Below, one piece after another: positions 1 to 7,975 of a stretch of 64,000 nucleotides of DNA. The stretch's first letter is position 1. Every line of letters begins with the position of its first letter. The position numbers and the translations under genes are program-made. The DNA lies in NCBI GenBank assembly GCA_052389435.1, contig JBQTIB010000014.1:1-64000 (forward strand), read 5' to 3'. This DNA comes from JBQTKD01 sp052389435. GTDB taxonomy: Bacteria; Actinomycetota; Actinomycetes; Sporichthyales; Sporichthyaceae. The notes under the pieces were generated by a model, which saw nothing but the letters and a program-made list of their open reading frames with translations, made no database searches and was not told the DNA's origin.

Positions 1-46
1 CGGCGGCACCCGAGGGTGACGCCGCCGACGCGCGCGCGGGTGGTGT

Positions 47-1639
47 CTAGCCTTCGGCGCTCGAGCCCGACTCGGCCTTGGCGCCCCCGGCGCCACCGCG
101 GCTGCGGCGGCGCCGACGCGGCTGGCCTGCACCGGCTTCGGCCGAGGCGCTGGCCTTCGGGGCATCGGCGACGGCGACGCCGCCGGCACCCGTGGTCTCG
201 GCCGTCTCGCCGGCGACCGGTGTGCCGCTGCGCGTACGCGTGCGGCTGCGGTTGCGCTTGGGGCGCTCGGCGCGCGGGGCGTCCGGCTCCTTGCGGGAGG
301 CGGGCACCTTGGTCCCGGCGGCCTTGCCGGCGCCGCCCCGGCTGCGGTTGCGGCCGGTCTCGCCGAGGTCCTCGACGTGCTCGGCGTCCAGGCCCGCGCG
401 GGTGCGGCTGGCGTGCGGCAGACGACCCTTGGTCCCGGCCGGGATGTTCAGCGCCTCGTACAGGTGCGGCGAGGTCGAGTACGTCTCGGCGGGCTCGGCG
501 AGGCCGAGGTTGAGCGCCTTGTTGATCAGCGTCCAGCGGGTCATGTCGGCCCAGTCGACGAACGTGACCGAGACGCCCTTGCGGCCCGCGCGGCCGGTGC
601 GGCCGATGCGGTGCACGTAGGTCTTCTCGTCGTCGGGGCACTCGTAGTTCACGACGTGCGTGACGTCGTCGATGTCGATGCCGCGGGCCGCGACGTCGGT
701 CGCGACGAGCACGTCGACCTTGCCGTTGCGGAACGCGCGCAGGGCCTGTTCGCGCGCGCCCTGGCCGAGGTCGCCGTGGACCGCGGCGGCCGCGAAGCCG
801 CGCTCGTTCAGGTCGTCGGAGACGGACTGGCACAAGCGGCGGGTCGGGGCGAACACCATGACGAGCTGGCGGCCCTCGGCCTGCAGGATCCGGGCGAGGG
901 TTTCGACCTTGTCCATCTGGTGGGTGCGGAACACGTACGGGTCGATCGCCGGGACGGTCATGTCCTCGCCGGCCGACTCGGCCCGGATGTGCGTCGGGCT
1001 GTTGAGGTACCGGCGCGCCAGCGACATGACCGGGCCCGGCATGGTGGCCGAGAACAGCATCGTCTGGCGGCTGGCCGGGGTGTCGGAGATCAGCCGCTCG
1101 ACGTCGGGCAGGAAGCCGAGGTCCAGCATCTCGTCGGCCTCGTCCAGGACGAGGCCCTTGACGTGGGTGAGGTCCAGGAAGCGCTGCTTGCGCAGGTCCA
1201 GCAGGCGCCCGGGGGTGCCGACGACGATCTCGACGCCGGTGTTGAGCTGGGCGACCTGCGGCTCGTAGGCTCGGCCGCCGTAGATCGACAGGACGCGCAC
1301 GCCGCGCTTGCGGCCGGCGAGTTCGAGGTCCCCGGTGACCTGCACGCAGAGTTCGCGGGTCGGGACGATGACGAGGGCCTGCGGCTTGCCGGGGGCGGCC
1401 AGGTCGGGCCAGTCGGCGTCGAGCGGGGCGACGAGGCGCTGGATCAGCGGAATGCCGAAGGCCAGGGTCTTGCCGGTGCCGGTGCGGGCCTGACCGATGA
1501 CATCGGTGCCGGTCAGGGCGATGGGGAGGGTCTGCTCCTGGATCGGGAAGGCGGTGGTGATGCCCACCTCGTCCAGGGCGTCCGTGATCGCGGGGATCAC
1601 GCCGAGTTCGGAAAATGTGCTCAGGGCGTTTCGCCTCAT
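47..1639 (-). CDS. DEAD-box ATP-dependent RNA helicase
   Basis: Cytoplasmic RNA helicase expected to unwind structured RNA in ribosome assembly or mRNA decay. All superfamily-2 motifs are visible: Q-motif region near residues 28-36, Walker A ARTGTGKT at 51-58, PTREL at 93-97, TPGR near 142-145, DEAD at 166-169, SAT at 197-199, and HRIGRTGR at 343-350. The last hundred or so residues are a basic, low-complexity Arg/Ala/Gly/Ser tail typical of RhlE/CsdA-like actinobacterial helicases. I chose ATG at 1639 because the conserved domain begins just after it. An in-frame ATG at 1693 would add 18 residues that look non-conserved. It is divergent from the ferritin-like gene, as in the mycobacterial rhlE neighbourhood. 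The family assignment is firm; the exact RNA substrate is unknown. Confidence 0.93.
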   Translation of the reverse strand: MRRNALSTFSELGVIPAITDALDEVGITTAFPIQEQTLPIALTGTDVIGQARTGTGKTLAFGIPLIQRLVAPLDADWPDLAAPGKPQALVIVPTRELCVQVTGDLELAGRKRGVRVLSIYGGRAYEPQVAQLNTGVEIVVGTPGRLLDLRKQRFLDLTHVKGLVLDEADEMLDLGFLPDVERLISDTPASRQTMLFSATMPGPVMSLARRYLNSPTHIRAESAGEDMTVPAIDPYVFRTHQMDKVETLARILQAEGRQLVMVFAPTRRLCQSVSDDLNERGFAAAAVHGDLGQGAREQALRAFRNGKVDVLVATDVAARGIDIDDVTHVVNYECPDDEKTYVHRIGRTGRAGRKGVSVTFVDWADMTRWTLINKALNLGLAEPAETYSTSPHLYEALNIPAGTKGRLPHASRTRAGLDAEHVEDLGETGRNRSRGGAGKAAGTKVPASRKEPDAPRAERPKRNRSRTRTRSGTPVAGETAETTGAGGVAVADAPKASASAEAGAGQPRRRRRSRGGAGGAKAESGSSAEG

Positions 1640-1768
1640 AACGTCTGGGGGCCAGGCTCGGCCGTGTCCGGGGCCGGCTCCGTAGCCGGCCATCGGCGCT
1701 CACGCTCGGCTCCCCGACGGGGGCGGCGCTGGCGCGCGGACAGACCTGCTCGGCCCATCCTGGGCGCC

Positions 1769-2476
1769 ATGCTACCCGCTTCACCTGCACAGACGTGTTC
1801 CCACGCGCCCACGACACTAGGCTTCGCCGACGTGAAACCCGATGCGGTGAGCGAACTACTCGGCCTGATGGCGTGCGCGGAGCTGCTGGCGTTCGAACGT
1901 CTCGCGCACGACGCGACGCTCGCGCCGACGATCGAGGACAAGGCCGCGATGGCCGGAATGGCCGTCGCGGAGTACAACCACTACCTCGCGCTGAGCGCCC
2001 GGCTGGTCGAGATCGGGGCCGATCCGGGTCTGGCGATGGCCCCGTTCGTCGAGCCGTTGACCGCCTTCCACCAGCGCACCGCGACCGACACGTGGCCGCA
2101 GGGGCTGCTCAAGGCGTTCGTCGGCGACGGGCTGGCTGCGGACTTCTACCGGGAGATCGCCGCCAAGCTGGACCCGGCGACGCGGGAACTCGTCCTCGGC
2201 GTCCTGGCGGACACGGGGCACTCGGCGTTCGCCGTGGAGCGGATCCGGGCGGCGATCGCCGCGGACCCGCGGGTGGCGGGGCCACTGGCGCTGTGGGGGC
2301 GTCGCCTCGTCGGCGAGGTCGTGACCCAGGCTCAGCAGCTCGCCGGCGAACGGGACGCGCTGACCGCGTTGATCGTCGGCGGCGAGGGCTTCGATCTCGC
2401 CGAGATCGGCCGCATGCTCGGCCGGCTGACCGATGCCCACAGCGCCCGGATGGCGGCGCTGGGGCTCGCGTCGTAG
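1769..2476 (+). CDS. ferritin-like fold protein (Rv3210c-like)
   Basis: A 235-residue protein of helical, ferritin-like fold. The sequence has repeated Glu/His pairs of the diiron type: an ELLAFERLAHDA segment, an AEYNHYLAL segment and, further on, DTGHSAFAVERI, which look like the E, ExxH and ExxH elements of a four-helix metal-binding bundle. It belongs to the actinobacterial family often annotated as tRNA hydroxylase-like or ferritin-like, so catalysis is not established. The start is ATG 1769. The frame is open much further upstream, but that part lies antisense to the helicase. Its position between the helicase and DUF3107 matches the order known for Rv3211-Rv3210c-Rv3208A. Family confidence is good, function unknown. 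Confidence 0.8.
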   Translation: MLPASPAQTCSHAPTTLGFADVKPDAVSELLGLMACAELLAFERLAHDATLAPTIEDKAAMAGMAVAEYNHYLALSARLVEIGADPGLAMAPFVEPLTAFHQRTATDTWPQGLLKAFVGDGLAADFYREIAAKLDPATRELVLGVLADTGHSAFAVERIRAAIAADPRVAGPLALWGRRLVGEVVTQAQQLAGERDALTALIVGGEGFDLAEIGRMLGRLTDAHSARMAALGLAS

Positions 2477-2496
2477 CGAACTACAGGCGTGGCGAA

Positions 2497-2724
2497 CTAC
2501 AGGGCGCCGAATCCGACGCGGCGGGTTTCGGTCTCGCCGATCTCCACGTAGGAGAGCTTGTCCGCGGGGATGAGCAACTTGCGCCCGCGATCGTCGACGA
2601 GGGACAGCAGCCCGGAGCCGTCGACCAACGCGGCCTTGATCGCGGCCTCGAGTTCCTCGGCGCTCAGCGGCGACTCGACCGTCAACTCGCGCGGCGAGTT
2701 CTGCACGCCGACCTTGACCTCCAC
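2497..2724 (-). CDS. DUF3107 small protein (Rv3208A-like)
   Basis: A 75-residue acidic protein with the pattern of DUF3107: an N-terminal beta strand (VEVKVGVQNSPREL), an Ala/Glu-rich helix, a second strand pair around VDDRGRKLLIPADKLSYVEIG and a short hydrophobic C-terminus. The frame stays open upstream to 2943, but the conserved part begins at GTG 2724, which is preceded by a good ribosome binding site (GGGAGG, about 4 nt before the start), so that start decides the annotation. The family is restricted to actinobacteria and has no assigned activity. It lies next to a TetR gene on the same strand, with about 120 nt between them. Confidence 0.85.
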   Translation of the reverse strand: MEVKVGVQNSPRELTVESPLSAEELEAAIKAALVDGSGLLSLVDDRGRKLLIPADKLSYVEIGETETRRVGFGAL

Positions 2725-2848
2725 GGGCCCTCCCGATTCGTCGATCTCGCGAGCGACGCTCGCGCCCACAGCCGCCGAGACTAGTACCCGGACGCGCGCC
2801 CGTGAGGCGCGGGACTTGCGCCCAGAGCGGACGGGTCGGGTCGGGTCC

Positions 2849-3481
2849 CTAGTGGGCCAGGCCCTCGCGCAGCGGGACGCCCTTGATGCCGCGCCACATG
2901 AGCCCGGCGATGAGTTCGATGGCCTCGTCGCGGGCCACGGCACGGCCGCCGGCCACCCATGCGCGGGCGGTGACCTGGGCCAGACCGGCCAGGCCGGCGC
3001 CGAGCAGCCGCGATTCGGCCTCGGGCAGACCGGTGTCTTCGGCGATGACCTCGCTGATCATCTCGGCGCACTTGCGGTCCACGGCGTCGACCCGGTCCCG
3101 CACGTCCGGCTCGCCGGTGAAGTCGGATTCGAAGACGAGCCGGAACGCGCCGGTCTTGTCCTCGACGAAGGCGTAGTACGCGCTCACGGTCGCCTTGACG
3201 CGGAGCTTGTTGTCCGTGGTGCCGGCCAGGGCCTCGCGGACCGCGCCGATCAGTGCCTCGGCGCTCTCGTCGAGCAGCGCGAGGTACAGATCCCGCTTGC
3301 CGGGAAAGTGCTGGTACAGGACGGGCTTGCTGACGCCCGCCTTCTCCGCGATGTCGTCCATGGCGGCAGCGTGATAGCCCTGCGTCGTGAAGACGGCGAG
3401 GGCGGCGTCGAGCAGTTGGCGGCGGCGGGCGTTGCGGGGCAGGCGACCCGCGCGGCGGGCGCTTTCGTCCAGGGCGGTCAT
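2849..3481 (-). CDS. TetR-family transcriptional regulator (Rv3208-like)
   Basis: A 210-residue TetR regulator. The N-terminal helix-turn-helix is clear: RRQLLDAALAVFTTQGYHAA followed by MDDIAEKAGVSKPVLYQHFPGKRDLY (about residues 20-65). The remaining helices form a ligand-binding and dimerisation domain of normal length. The ATG at 3481 has a strong Shine-Dalgarno (GAGGAG, spacing about 4). It heads the pair TetR-DUF3107 on the minus strand, as in mycobacteria. The ligand and targets are not visible; the mycobacterial orthologue is described as a conserved regulator but I cannot infer its regulon here. Confidence 0.9.
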   Translation of the reverse strand: MTALDESARRAGRLPRNARRRQLLDAALAVFTTQGYHAAAMDDIAEKAGVSKPVLYQHFPGKRDLYLALLDESAEALIGAVREALAGTTDNKLRVKATVSAYYAFVEDKTGAFRLVFESDFTGEPDVRDRVDAVDRKCAEMISEVIAEDTGLPEAESRLLGAGLAGLAQVTARAWVAGGRAVARDEAIELIAGLMWRGIKGVPLREGLAH

Positions 3482-3541
3482 CGGGCTCCTCGGGATCGCC
3501 CGTGCAAGTTCGAAGAAGCTTACTCCCCGGTAGCTAGGACA

Positions 3542-4447
3542 TCACGGGAGTGTCACCGACGCGCCGAACAGGGGCTCGAAGAGGTCTCCGCGCTCGGCCA
3601 CCCGAGCGAGCACCTCCGCTGCGGTGAAGCGCAGCGGCGCCCCGCCCGCGGCCGCCTCGACCTCCTCCCAGTCCACCGGAGTGGACACCGTCGGCTCCGA
3701 ACGGGCGCGCAGGGAGTACGGCGCCACGGTCGTCTTCGCGGCGTTGTTCTGGCTCCAGTCGATGAGCACCTTGTTCCTGCGGATCGCCTTCTCCATGCGG
3801 TGCACGATCAGCGAGGGATGAGCGGACTCCATCCGAACCGCCAGGTCCTTCGCCCACGCGCTGACCTGCTCGGCCGGCGTGGGCGCCAGCCCGACGTAGA
3901 GCTGGAGGCCCTTCGAACCCGACGTCTTCACCAACGGATTCAGGGCCGAGAGTTCCTCGCCCAGCAGCAGCGCCACCTGCGCGCACTGCTGCAGGTCCGC
4001 AGGGGCGCCGGGGTCGAGGTCCAGGACCAGCCGGTCGGCCGGTCCGGCGTGGCCGTCGGCGAGCCGCCACTGGTGCACGTGCAGTTCCAGGGCGGCGAGA
4101 TTGGCCAACCACACCAGGGTGGGCAGTTCGTCGACCACGACGTAGTCGATGGTGTCGCGGTCCTTGGTGGAACCGGGGACGGGCAACGTCGCGGTGCGGA
4201 CCCACTCCGGGGTGTGCTTCGGTGCGTTCTTCTCGAAGAAGGACCCCCCCTCGACGCCGTCGGGGAACCGAATCCTGGTTGCCGCCCGATCGGTGAGGTG
4301 AGGGAGCATCACCGGCGCGATGCGGGTGTAGTAGTCGATGACCTCGGCCTTGGTGAACCCGACGTCCGGATAGAGCACTTTGTCCAGATTGGACAGCGAG
4401 AGCTGGCGACCCTCGACCTCGACCGTCACGCGCGCGGTGCTGCTCAT
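3542..4447 (-). CDS. standalone LigD-type polymerase (NHEJ primase-polymerase domain)
   Basis: A 301-residue protein equal to the polymerase domain of bacterial LigD, an archaeo-eukaryotic primase-type enzyme that adds nucleotides at Ku-bound DNA ends during non-homologous end joining. Catalytic features: the DLD metal-binding pair at residues 143-145, the SGSKGLQ segment at 176-182 that binds the incoming nucleotide, and the third acidic residue at 230 in the IDWSQNN segment. Neither ligase nor phosphoesterase domain is present, so this organism must use a separate ligase. Ku is encoded about 6 kb away. The gene is transcribed away from the sigma factor at 4549, leaving about 100 nt for divergent promoters. 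Confidence 0.92.
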   Translation of the reverse strand: MSSTARVTVEVEGRQLSLSNLDKVLYPDVGFTKAEVIDYYTRIAPVMLPHLTDRAATRIRFPDGVEGGSFFEKNAPKHTPEWVRTATLPVPGSTKDRDTIDYVVVDELPTLVWLANLAALELHVHQWRLADGHAGPADRLVLDLDPGAPADLQQCAQVALLLGEELSALNPLVKTSGSKGLQLYVGLAPTPAEQVSAWAKDLAVRMESAHPSLIVHRMEKAIRRNKVLIDWSQNNAAKTTVAPYSLRARSEPTVSTPVDWEEVEAAAGGAPLRFTAAEVLARVAERGDLFEPLFGASVTLP

Positions 4448-4548
4448 GACGCCCAGGATCCCAGTAGTTTCTCCATGGTCGAGAAGTTGTCCTGGCTCCG
4501 GCGAACGAAACGCCGCGGTCCTGCGTCCTGGTATCGAAGGCGGGATAG

Positions 4549-5088
4549 ATGGCAGTGGGGGGCCGACCAGTCGACGACTACACCGTCGATTCGTCTGCCG
4601 ATCCGCTACCCGCCCAGGGCGTGGGGAGGGTACGTGCCGTGCTGGCGCTCGGGGGAGTGCCGCACCACGAGGTGGACGACGGCGTCCAGCAGGTCCGGTT
4701 GAAGTTGTTGGAACACGCCGCGTCGAGCGGGAAGGAGCAGATCCGTGACCCCATCGCGTGGGCGGTCGTGGTCGCCTCCCGCGTCGCCGTGGACTGGCAC
4801 CGCGGGCAGAGGCGGGACGACGGCCTGCGCGACCGTCTCGAGGCCCGCTGGACGACCGGCGCCCCGGCGCCCTCGCCGGAGGACCGACTGCTTTCCATGG
4901 CCATCGCCGACGGCATGGCCACGCTCCCGCAGACCCAGCGTCAGGTGCTGGCCCTGCGCTTCTACGCCGACCTCCCCGTGCGGGACATCGCCGTCGCTCT
5001 GGACGTTCCAGAGGGGACGGTCAAAAGCCGACTGCACGCCGCGGTCTCGGCGCTCCGCGAACGACTGCGCGAAGGCGAGGTGATCTGA
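4549..5088 (+). CDS. sigma-70 family (ECF-like) RNA polymerase sigma factor
   Basis: A 179-residue sigma factor. Region 4 is clear at about residues 125-172: LPQTQRQVLALRFYADLPVRDIAVALDVPEGTVKSRL has the standard helix-turn-helix with the EGTVKSRLHA recognition helix. Region 2 is divergent but recognisable (DDGVQQVRLKLLEH, then RDPIAWAVVVASRVAVDWHR). The start is ATG 4549; no strong Shine-Dalgarno is present. It is followed after 1 nt by the membrane protein at 5090, which suggests translational coupling and an anti-sigma relationship. The controlled promoters are not identifiable from the sequence. Confidence 0.85.
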   Translation: MAVGGRPVDDYTVDSSADPLPAQGVGRVRAVLALGGVPHHEVDDGVQQVRLKLLEHAASSGKEQIRDPIAWAVVVASRVAVDWHRGQRRDDGLRDRLEARWTTGAPAPSPEDRLLSMAIADGMATLPQTQRQVLALRFYADLPVRDIAVALDVPEGTVKSRLHAAVSALRERLREGEVI

Positions 5089-5089
5089 C

Positions 5090-6121
5090 GTGCCGACCAC
5101 GCCGCCGCCGGGACAGCCTCCCGGCCACGAGTTCGGCCGCGACTTCGACGCCGAAGCGCTCTCCCGCGTGCTCGACGGTCGCGCGCCGAATCCGGACGCC
5201 TCCGCCGCAGAACTCACCGCGCAGGCCCGAGCCGAGGACGACGTCGACGCGCTACGCCGCGCGTTCGCGCTGATGGGCGACGTCCTCGCCGACGACGCGC
5301 CCGTCGCCGCTTCCCCCGGCCCCGGCGCGGCAGCCGCTGCCGGCGTGCCGGCGGTCCTGCCGGCGGGAAGCGAGGACGCCGAGGAGGACGACGACCGCGG
5401 GGGTGCCGTCGTCCTGCCCTTCGCCGCCCGGTTGCGCCAGAAGGCTCCGATCCTCGCCGCCGCCGCGTCGCTGGTCGCCGTCGTCGGGTTCGGTGCGGTG
5501 CTGGTCGGCAACGGCGGCTTCGAAGGCTCCGGCGGCGACTCCTCGTCGGTGGCGCAGGCGCCGACGGCCGATGTGCCCGCTGCTGCGGCACCGGAGGCCG
5601 CGGCGCCCGAGGCTGTCGACACGGCGGCGGAGGCCGCTCGATCCGCCGGGGCCGCCGCCCCTGCTGCGGACAAGGCGGCAAAGGCGTCGAAGGCCGAGAA
5701 GGCGGACGAGGCGGCACCGGCCTCTGGGGAGGCCCTGTCCGGCGCCCTGCAGTCCGAGCCCCAGCCGAAGTCGCCGGCGTCGACGACCAAGTCTGCACCC
5801 TCTGCGCTGGACGCGGCCGTGGCCTGCAACCGCGGGATTTTCGTCGGCACGGTCCTGACGCTGGTGAAGGCGGGGGAGGGCTACCAGTTGACGGTCGCGG
5901 TCACCGAACGCATCGACGGCGGCAACCAGATCACCTTCCAGATTGGCCGGAACTACGCCGAGACCCCGCAGGGAAGAAAGAACCTGACGACCGGTCAGGA
6001 GTTCCTTTTCGTCGTGCCCAAGTCGTCGAGCAAGGCCGTCTACGCCTTCCCCGAGCCGAGCGCCGCGGACCGCGAGAAGGTCGCCGACGCCCGGCAACGC
6101 CAGCAGAACGCGGACTGCTAG
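5090..6121 (+). CDS. single-pass membrane protein, putative anti-sigma partner
   Basis: A 343-residue protein starting with GTG one nucleotide after the sigma factor stop. The first ~115 residues are cytoplasmic and acidic, with an Asp/Glu-rich stretch. One transmembrane helix follows (about residues 120-142, APILAAAASLVAVVGFGAVLVG). Then comes an Ala/Pro/Glu/Lys-rich extracytoplasmic linker and a compact C-terminal domain from about 245 with two cysteines. Position and topology fit an anti-sigma factor, but the HxxxCxxC zinc motif of ZAS-type anti-sigma factors is not seen, so this role is an inference. The linker is highly repetitive in Ala, Glu and Lys codons. Confidence 0.7.
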   Translation: MPTTPPPGQPPGHEFGRDFDAEALSRVLDGRAPNPDASAAELTAQARAEDDVDALRRAFALMGDVLADDAPVAASPGPGAAAAAGVPAVLPAGSEDAEEDDDRGGAVVLPFAARLRQKAPILAAAASLVAVVGFGAVLVGNGGFEGSGGDSSSVAQAPTADVPAAAAPEAAAPEAVDTAAEAARSAGAAAPAADKAAKASKAEKADEAAPASGEALSGALQSEPQPKSPASTTKSAPSALDAAVACNRGIFVGTVLTLVKAGEGYQLTVAVTERIDGGNQITFQIGRNYAETPQGRKNLTTGQEFLFVVPKSSSKAVYAFPEPSAADREKVADARQRQQNADC

Positions 6122-6192
6122 GTCAGACGTTCGCTGCGGCCGCACCGCTGGACCGACGGTAGGGAGAACCGCAGTCCCTCGCCAAGGCCACG

Positions 6193-7482
6193 CTATTCCG
6201 CGGACACCACGACGAGCGGGACGCCGTCGACCAGGACGGCCTCGGCGCAGAGCCCGACGCAGCGGCGGTCCCATTCGCGGCCCAGGATTGCGAACTGGGT
6301 GGCGTCCAGCGGGGGATGTACCTGCTGGGTTCCGACGGCCAAGCCCAAGCCGAACTCGGCCAGGGGTCTGGCGAGGTTCGCGTCGCCGAGGAGCCCGGTC
6401 AGCACGCCCGCGAGCTGGTCTACGGTGCGGCGCTCCGCTCCCGCGAGTGCCGCGCGCACCGCGGGGTGGTCCCGAGCCATCGCCCGCCAGGCCGTCTCGA
6501 TCGGGTGCGGATGGGTCAGGGTCGCCTGGTGCAGAAGGGTCAGCTGGCGCAGCGGATCCGCCGCCACGCCGCACGCATCGAGGAGCCCGGCGAAGCACGA
6601 TCCCCAGTGCGCCGCCCACGCCTGCATGAACCCGTTCATGGTGCCGAAGTGGTGGTGGAAGGAACCCTTGGTGACGCCGAGGCGATCGCAGAGGGCGTGG
6701 ACCGTCACGGCCTCGGGGCCGGTTGCGCCGAGGAGTTCGCGCGCGGCCCGGAAGTACGCGGCCGCCCCGCGTGCGTCGGTGGGCGCGAAGGCCGCAACGG
6801 CCGCGCGCACTCCCTCGTCCAGATCGACGGCGGAGTCGTCGGCCGGAGGAAGGATCCGGTCGACGAAGCGGGGGACCGGCACGCCGGTCGAGCCGAGGAC
6901 CTTCACACAGGGCCGGCCGCCGATCCGGACGAACTCCGAGTCCACGTGCAGGCACCGCTGGAGAAACATCGCGAGGACGCGGACGAAGCGTTCGTGGTCG
7001 ACCGGCGCGGCCAACTGCTGAAGGCCGACCATCGCGCAGATCGCCATGTGGGAGAGGACTTCGCCGGTGGCCTCGTCGCCGACGACGGCTCCGAAGGTGT
7101 CCCGGCCGAGGCGCGCTCCGTGGGCGTCCACGGCGCGCATCGCCGCGGCGATCGCCGGCTCGCTGTGCGCCCAGGCCCGGATCGCCGGCTCCGGGCCGGT
7201 GACGGTGACGAAGTGGCTGTTGACCATGAGTTCGAGACGTTGCAACGGATCCGGCTCGGCGGCGTAACCGTCGAGCACGGCGGTCAGCCAGGCCTGCCAG
7301 CGCCGAGCGAACCGGGCGACGAAGTCCGGGAAGTCGACGAAGTGGTAGTAGAACGAGCCCTTGGTCGCGCCCACGCGATCGCACAGCGAAGCGACCGTCA
7401 CCGCGGTCTGCCCGCCCTGGCCGAGCAGGTGGTAGGCCGCCAGGAAGTAGTCCTCGGCGTCGCGACGTCCCGCTTCGGGCAC
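6193..7482 (-). CDS. tandem (two-domain) TetR-family regulator
   Basis: One polypeptide contains two complete TetR units. In numbering from an upstream in-frame start at 7641, unit 1 has its helix-turn-helix at about residues 79-102 (VTVASLCDRVGATKGSFYYHF). Unit 2 has one at about 311-332 (VTVHALCDRLGVTKGSFHHHF). The two are clearly duplicates of each other, each followed by about 160 helical residues. I prefer the GTG at 7482, which gives 429 residues and a normal TetR N-terminus; the upstream extension to 7641 overlaps a relic reading frame. The gene is divergent from a substrate-binding lipoprotein at 7976, with palindromes between. Two DNA-binding domains in one chain could act as a built-in dimer. 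Ligand unknown. Confidence 0.85.
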   Translation of the reverse strand: MPEAGRRDAEDYFLAAYHLLGQGGQTAVTVASLCDRVGATKGSFYYHFVDFPDFVARFARRWQAWLTAVLDGYAAEPDPLQRLELMVNSHFVTVTGPEPAIRAWAHSEPAIAAAMRAVDAHGARLGRDTFGAVVGDEATGEVLSHMAICAMVGLQQLAAPVDHERFVRVLAMFLQRCLHVDSEFVRIGGRPCVKVLGSTGVPVPRFVDRILPPADDSAVDLDEGVRAAVAAFAPTDARGAAAYFRAARELLGATGPEAVTVHALCDRLGVTKGSFHHHFGTMNGFMQAWAAHWGSCFAGLLDACGVAADPLRQLTLLHQATLTHPHPIETAWRAMARDHPAVRAALAGAERRTVDQLAGVLTGLLGDANLARPLAEFGLGLAVGTQQVHPPLDATQFAILGREWDRRCVGLCAEAVLVDGVPLVVVSAE

Positions 7483-7525
7483 GCGTTCCGGGCCATGCGC
7501 AACCTTGCCCGCCTCCGTGCTCAGC

Positions 7526-7750
7526 TCACCGCGAGGCACGGTGGGCCGTCGACCTGCACGAGATGGGCGTCCGGGCCGACCAACCTCCGCAGCCAATCCA
7601 GTCCGTGGGCGGCGCCGGTGCGGCGACGCCCGGTCGCTCACGCAGCGCCGACGTCGTCACACCGTCAGATCTCCGTTCCACCGGGAGTTCGTGGGCCGCG
7701 CGGAAGAACGCGTCTCGGCCGCGGGTGGTGTGCGGGGCGAGGTGTTCCAT
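7526..7750 (-). pseudogene. decayed TetR N-terminal domain (relic of a third repeat)
   Basis: This reading frame aligns without gaps to the helix-turn-helix regions of the adjacent tandem TetR. DAFFRAAHELP matches AAAYFRAARELL, and GVTTSALRERPGV matches AVTVHALCDRLGV. After that point the recognition helix is destroyed: the KGSFxxHF part reads as AAPAPPTDW. The frame then ends at 7526 in a short junk tail. It sits about 45 nt upstream of the preferred start of the intact two-domain gene, same strand, different frame. The simplest reading is a truncated, degenerated copy left after duplication of the regulator. It might still be translated from ATG 7750 or 7789, but would lack DNA binding and dimerisation. 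Confidence 0.6.
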
Positions 7751-7789
7751 CATCGGAAGATCGTCGCCGCGGCGAGGCGGCGGGCGCAT

Positions 7790-7817
7790 CGTCTAGACGG
7801 AGTAGGCGATCTACTCC
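7790..7817. promoter_or_regulatory. pair of adjacent palindromes, candidate TetR operator
   Basis: The perfect 10-bp palindrome CGTCTAGACG (7790-7799) abuts an inverted repeat GGAGTAG-GCGAT-CTACTCC (7799-7817) with 7-bp arms and a 5-nt spacer. This size is usual for TetR operators, and the site lies in the spacer between the tandem TetR and the divergent lipoprotein gene. Binding is inferred only. Confidence 0.45.
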
Positions 7818-7864
7818 GGTGGAGGTAGGCAGCGTTGCCGAGTTCGCAGCGAGGCGTCGGGACG

Positions 7865-7904
7865 CCATACCGCTTCGCACGGTGACCCGTTCCGTACGGT
7901 ATGG
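7865..7904. promoter_or_regulatory. inverted repeat upstream of substrate-binding lipoprotein gene
   Basis: CCATACCG at 7865-7872 is repeated as its exact reverse complement CGGTATGG at 7897-7904. The right arm overlaps a second palindrome, CCGTACGG, at 7892-7899. It lies 70-110 nt before the lipoprotein start and could be an operator for the divergent regulator. No clear -10/-35 pair was assigned. Confidence 0.4.
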
Positions 7905-7975
7905 CCCCGTTGCGACCCCGCGGCGACCGCTCTACAACTCCTGGCATGGAGCGGTCGCGGCAGCGGAGGTGCACG

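Noticed and set aside
1..46. Possible end of an upstream gene in the first bases
   Set aside because: Too little sequence and no clear stop or frame to call a gene.
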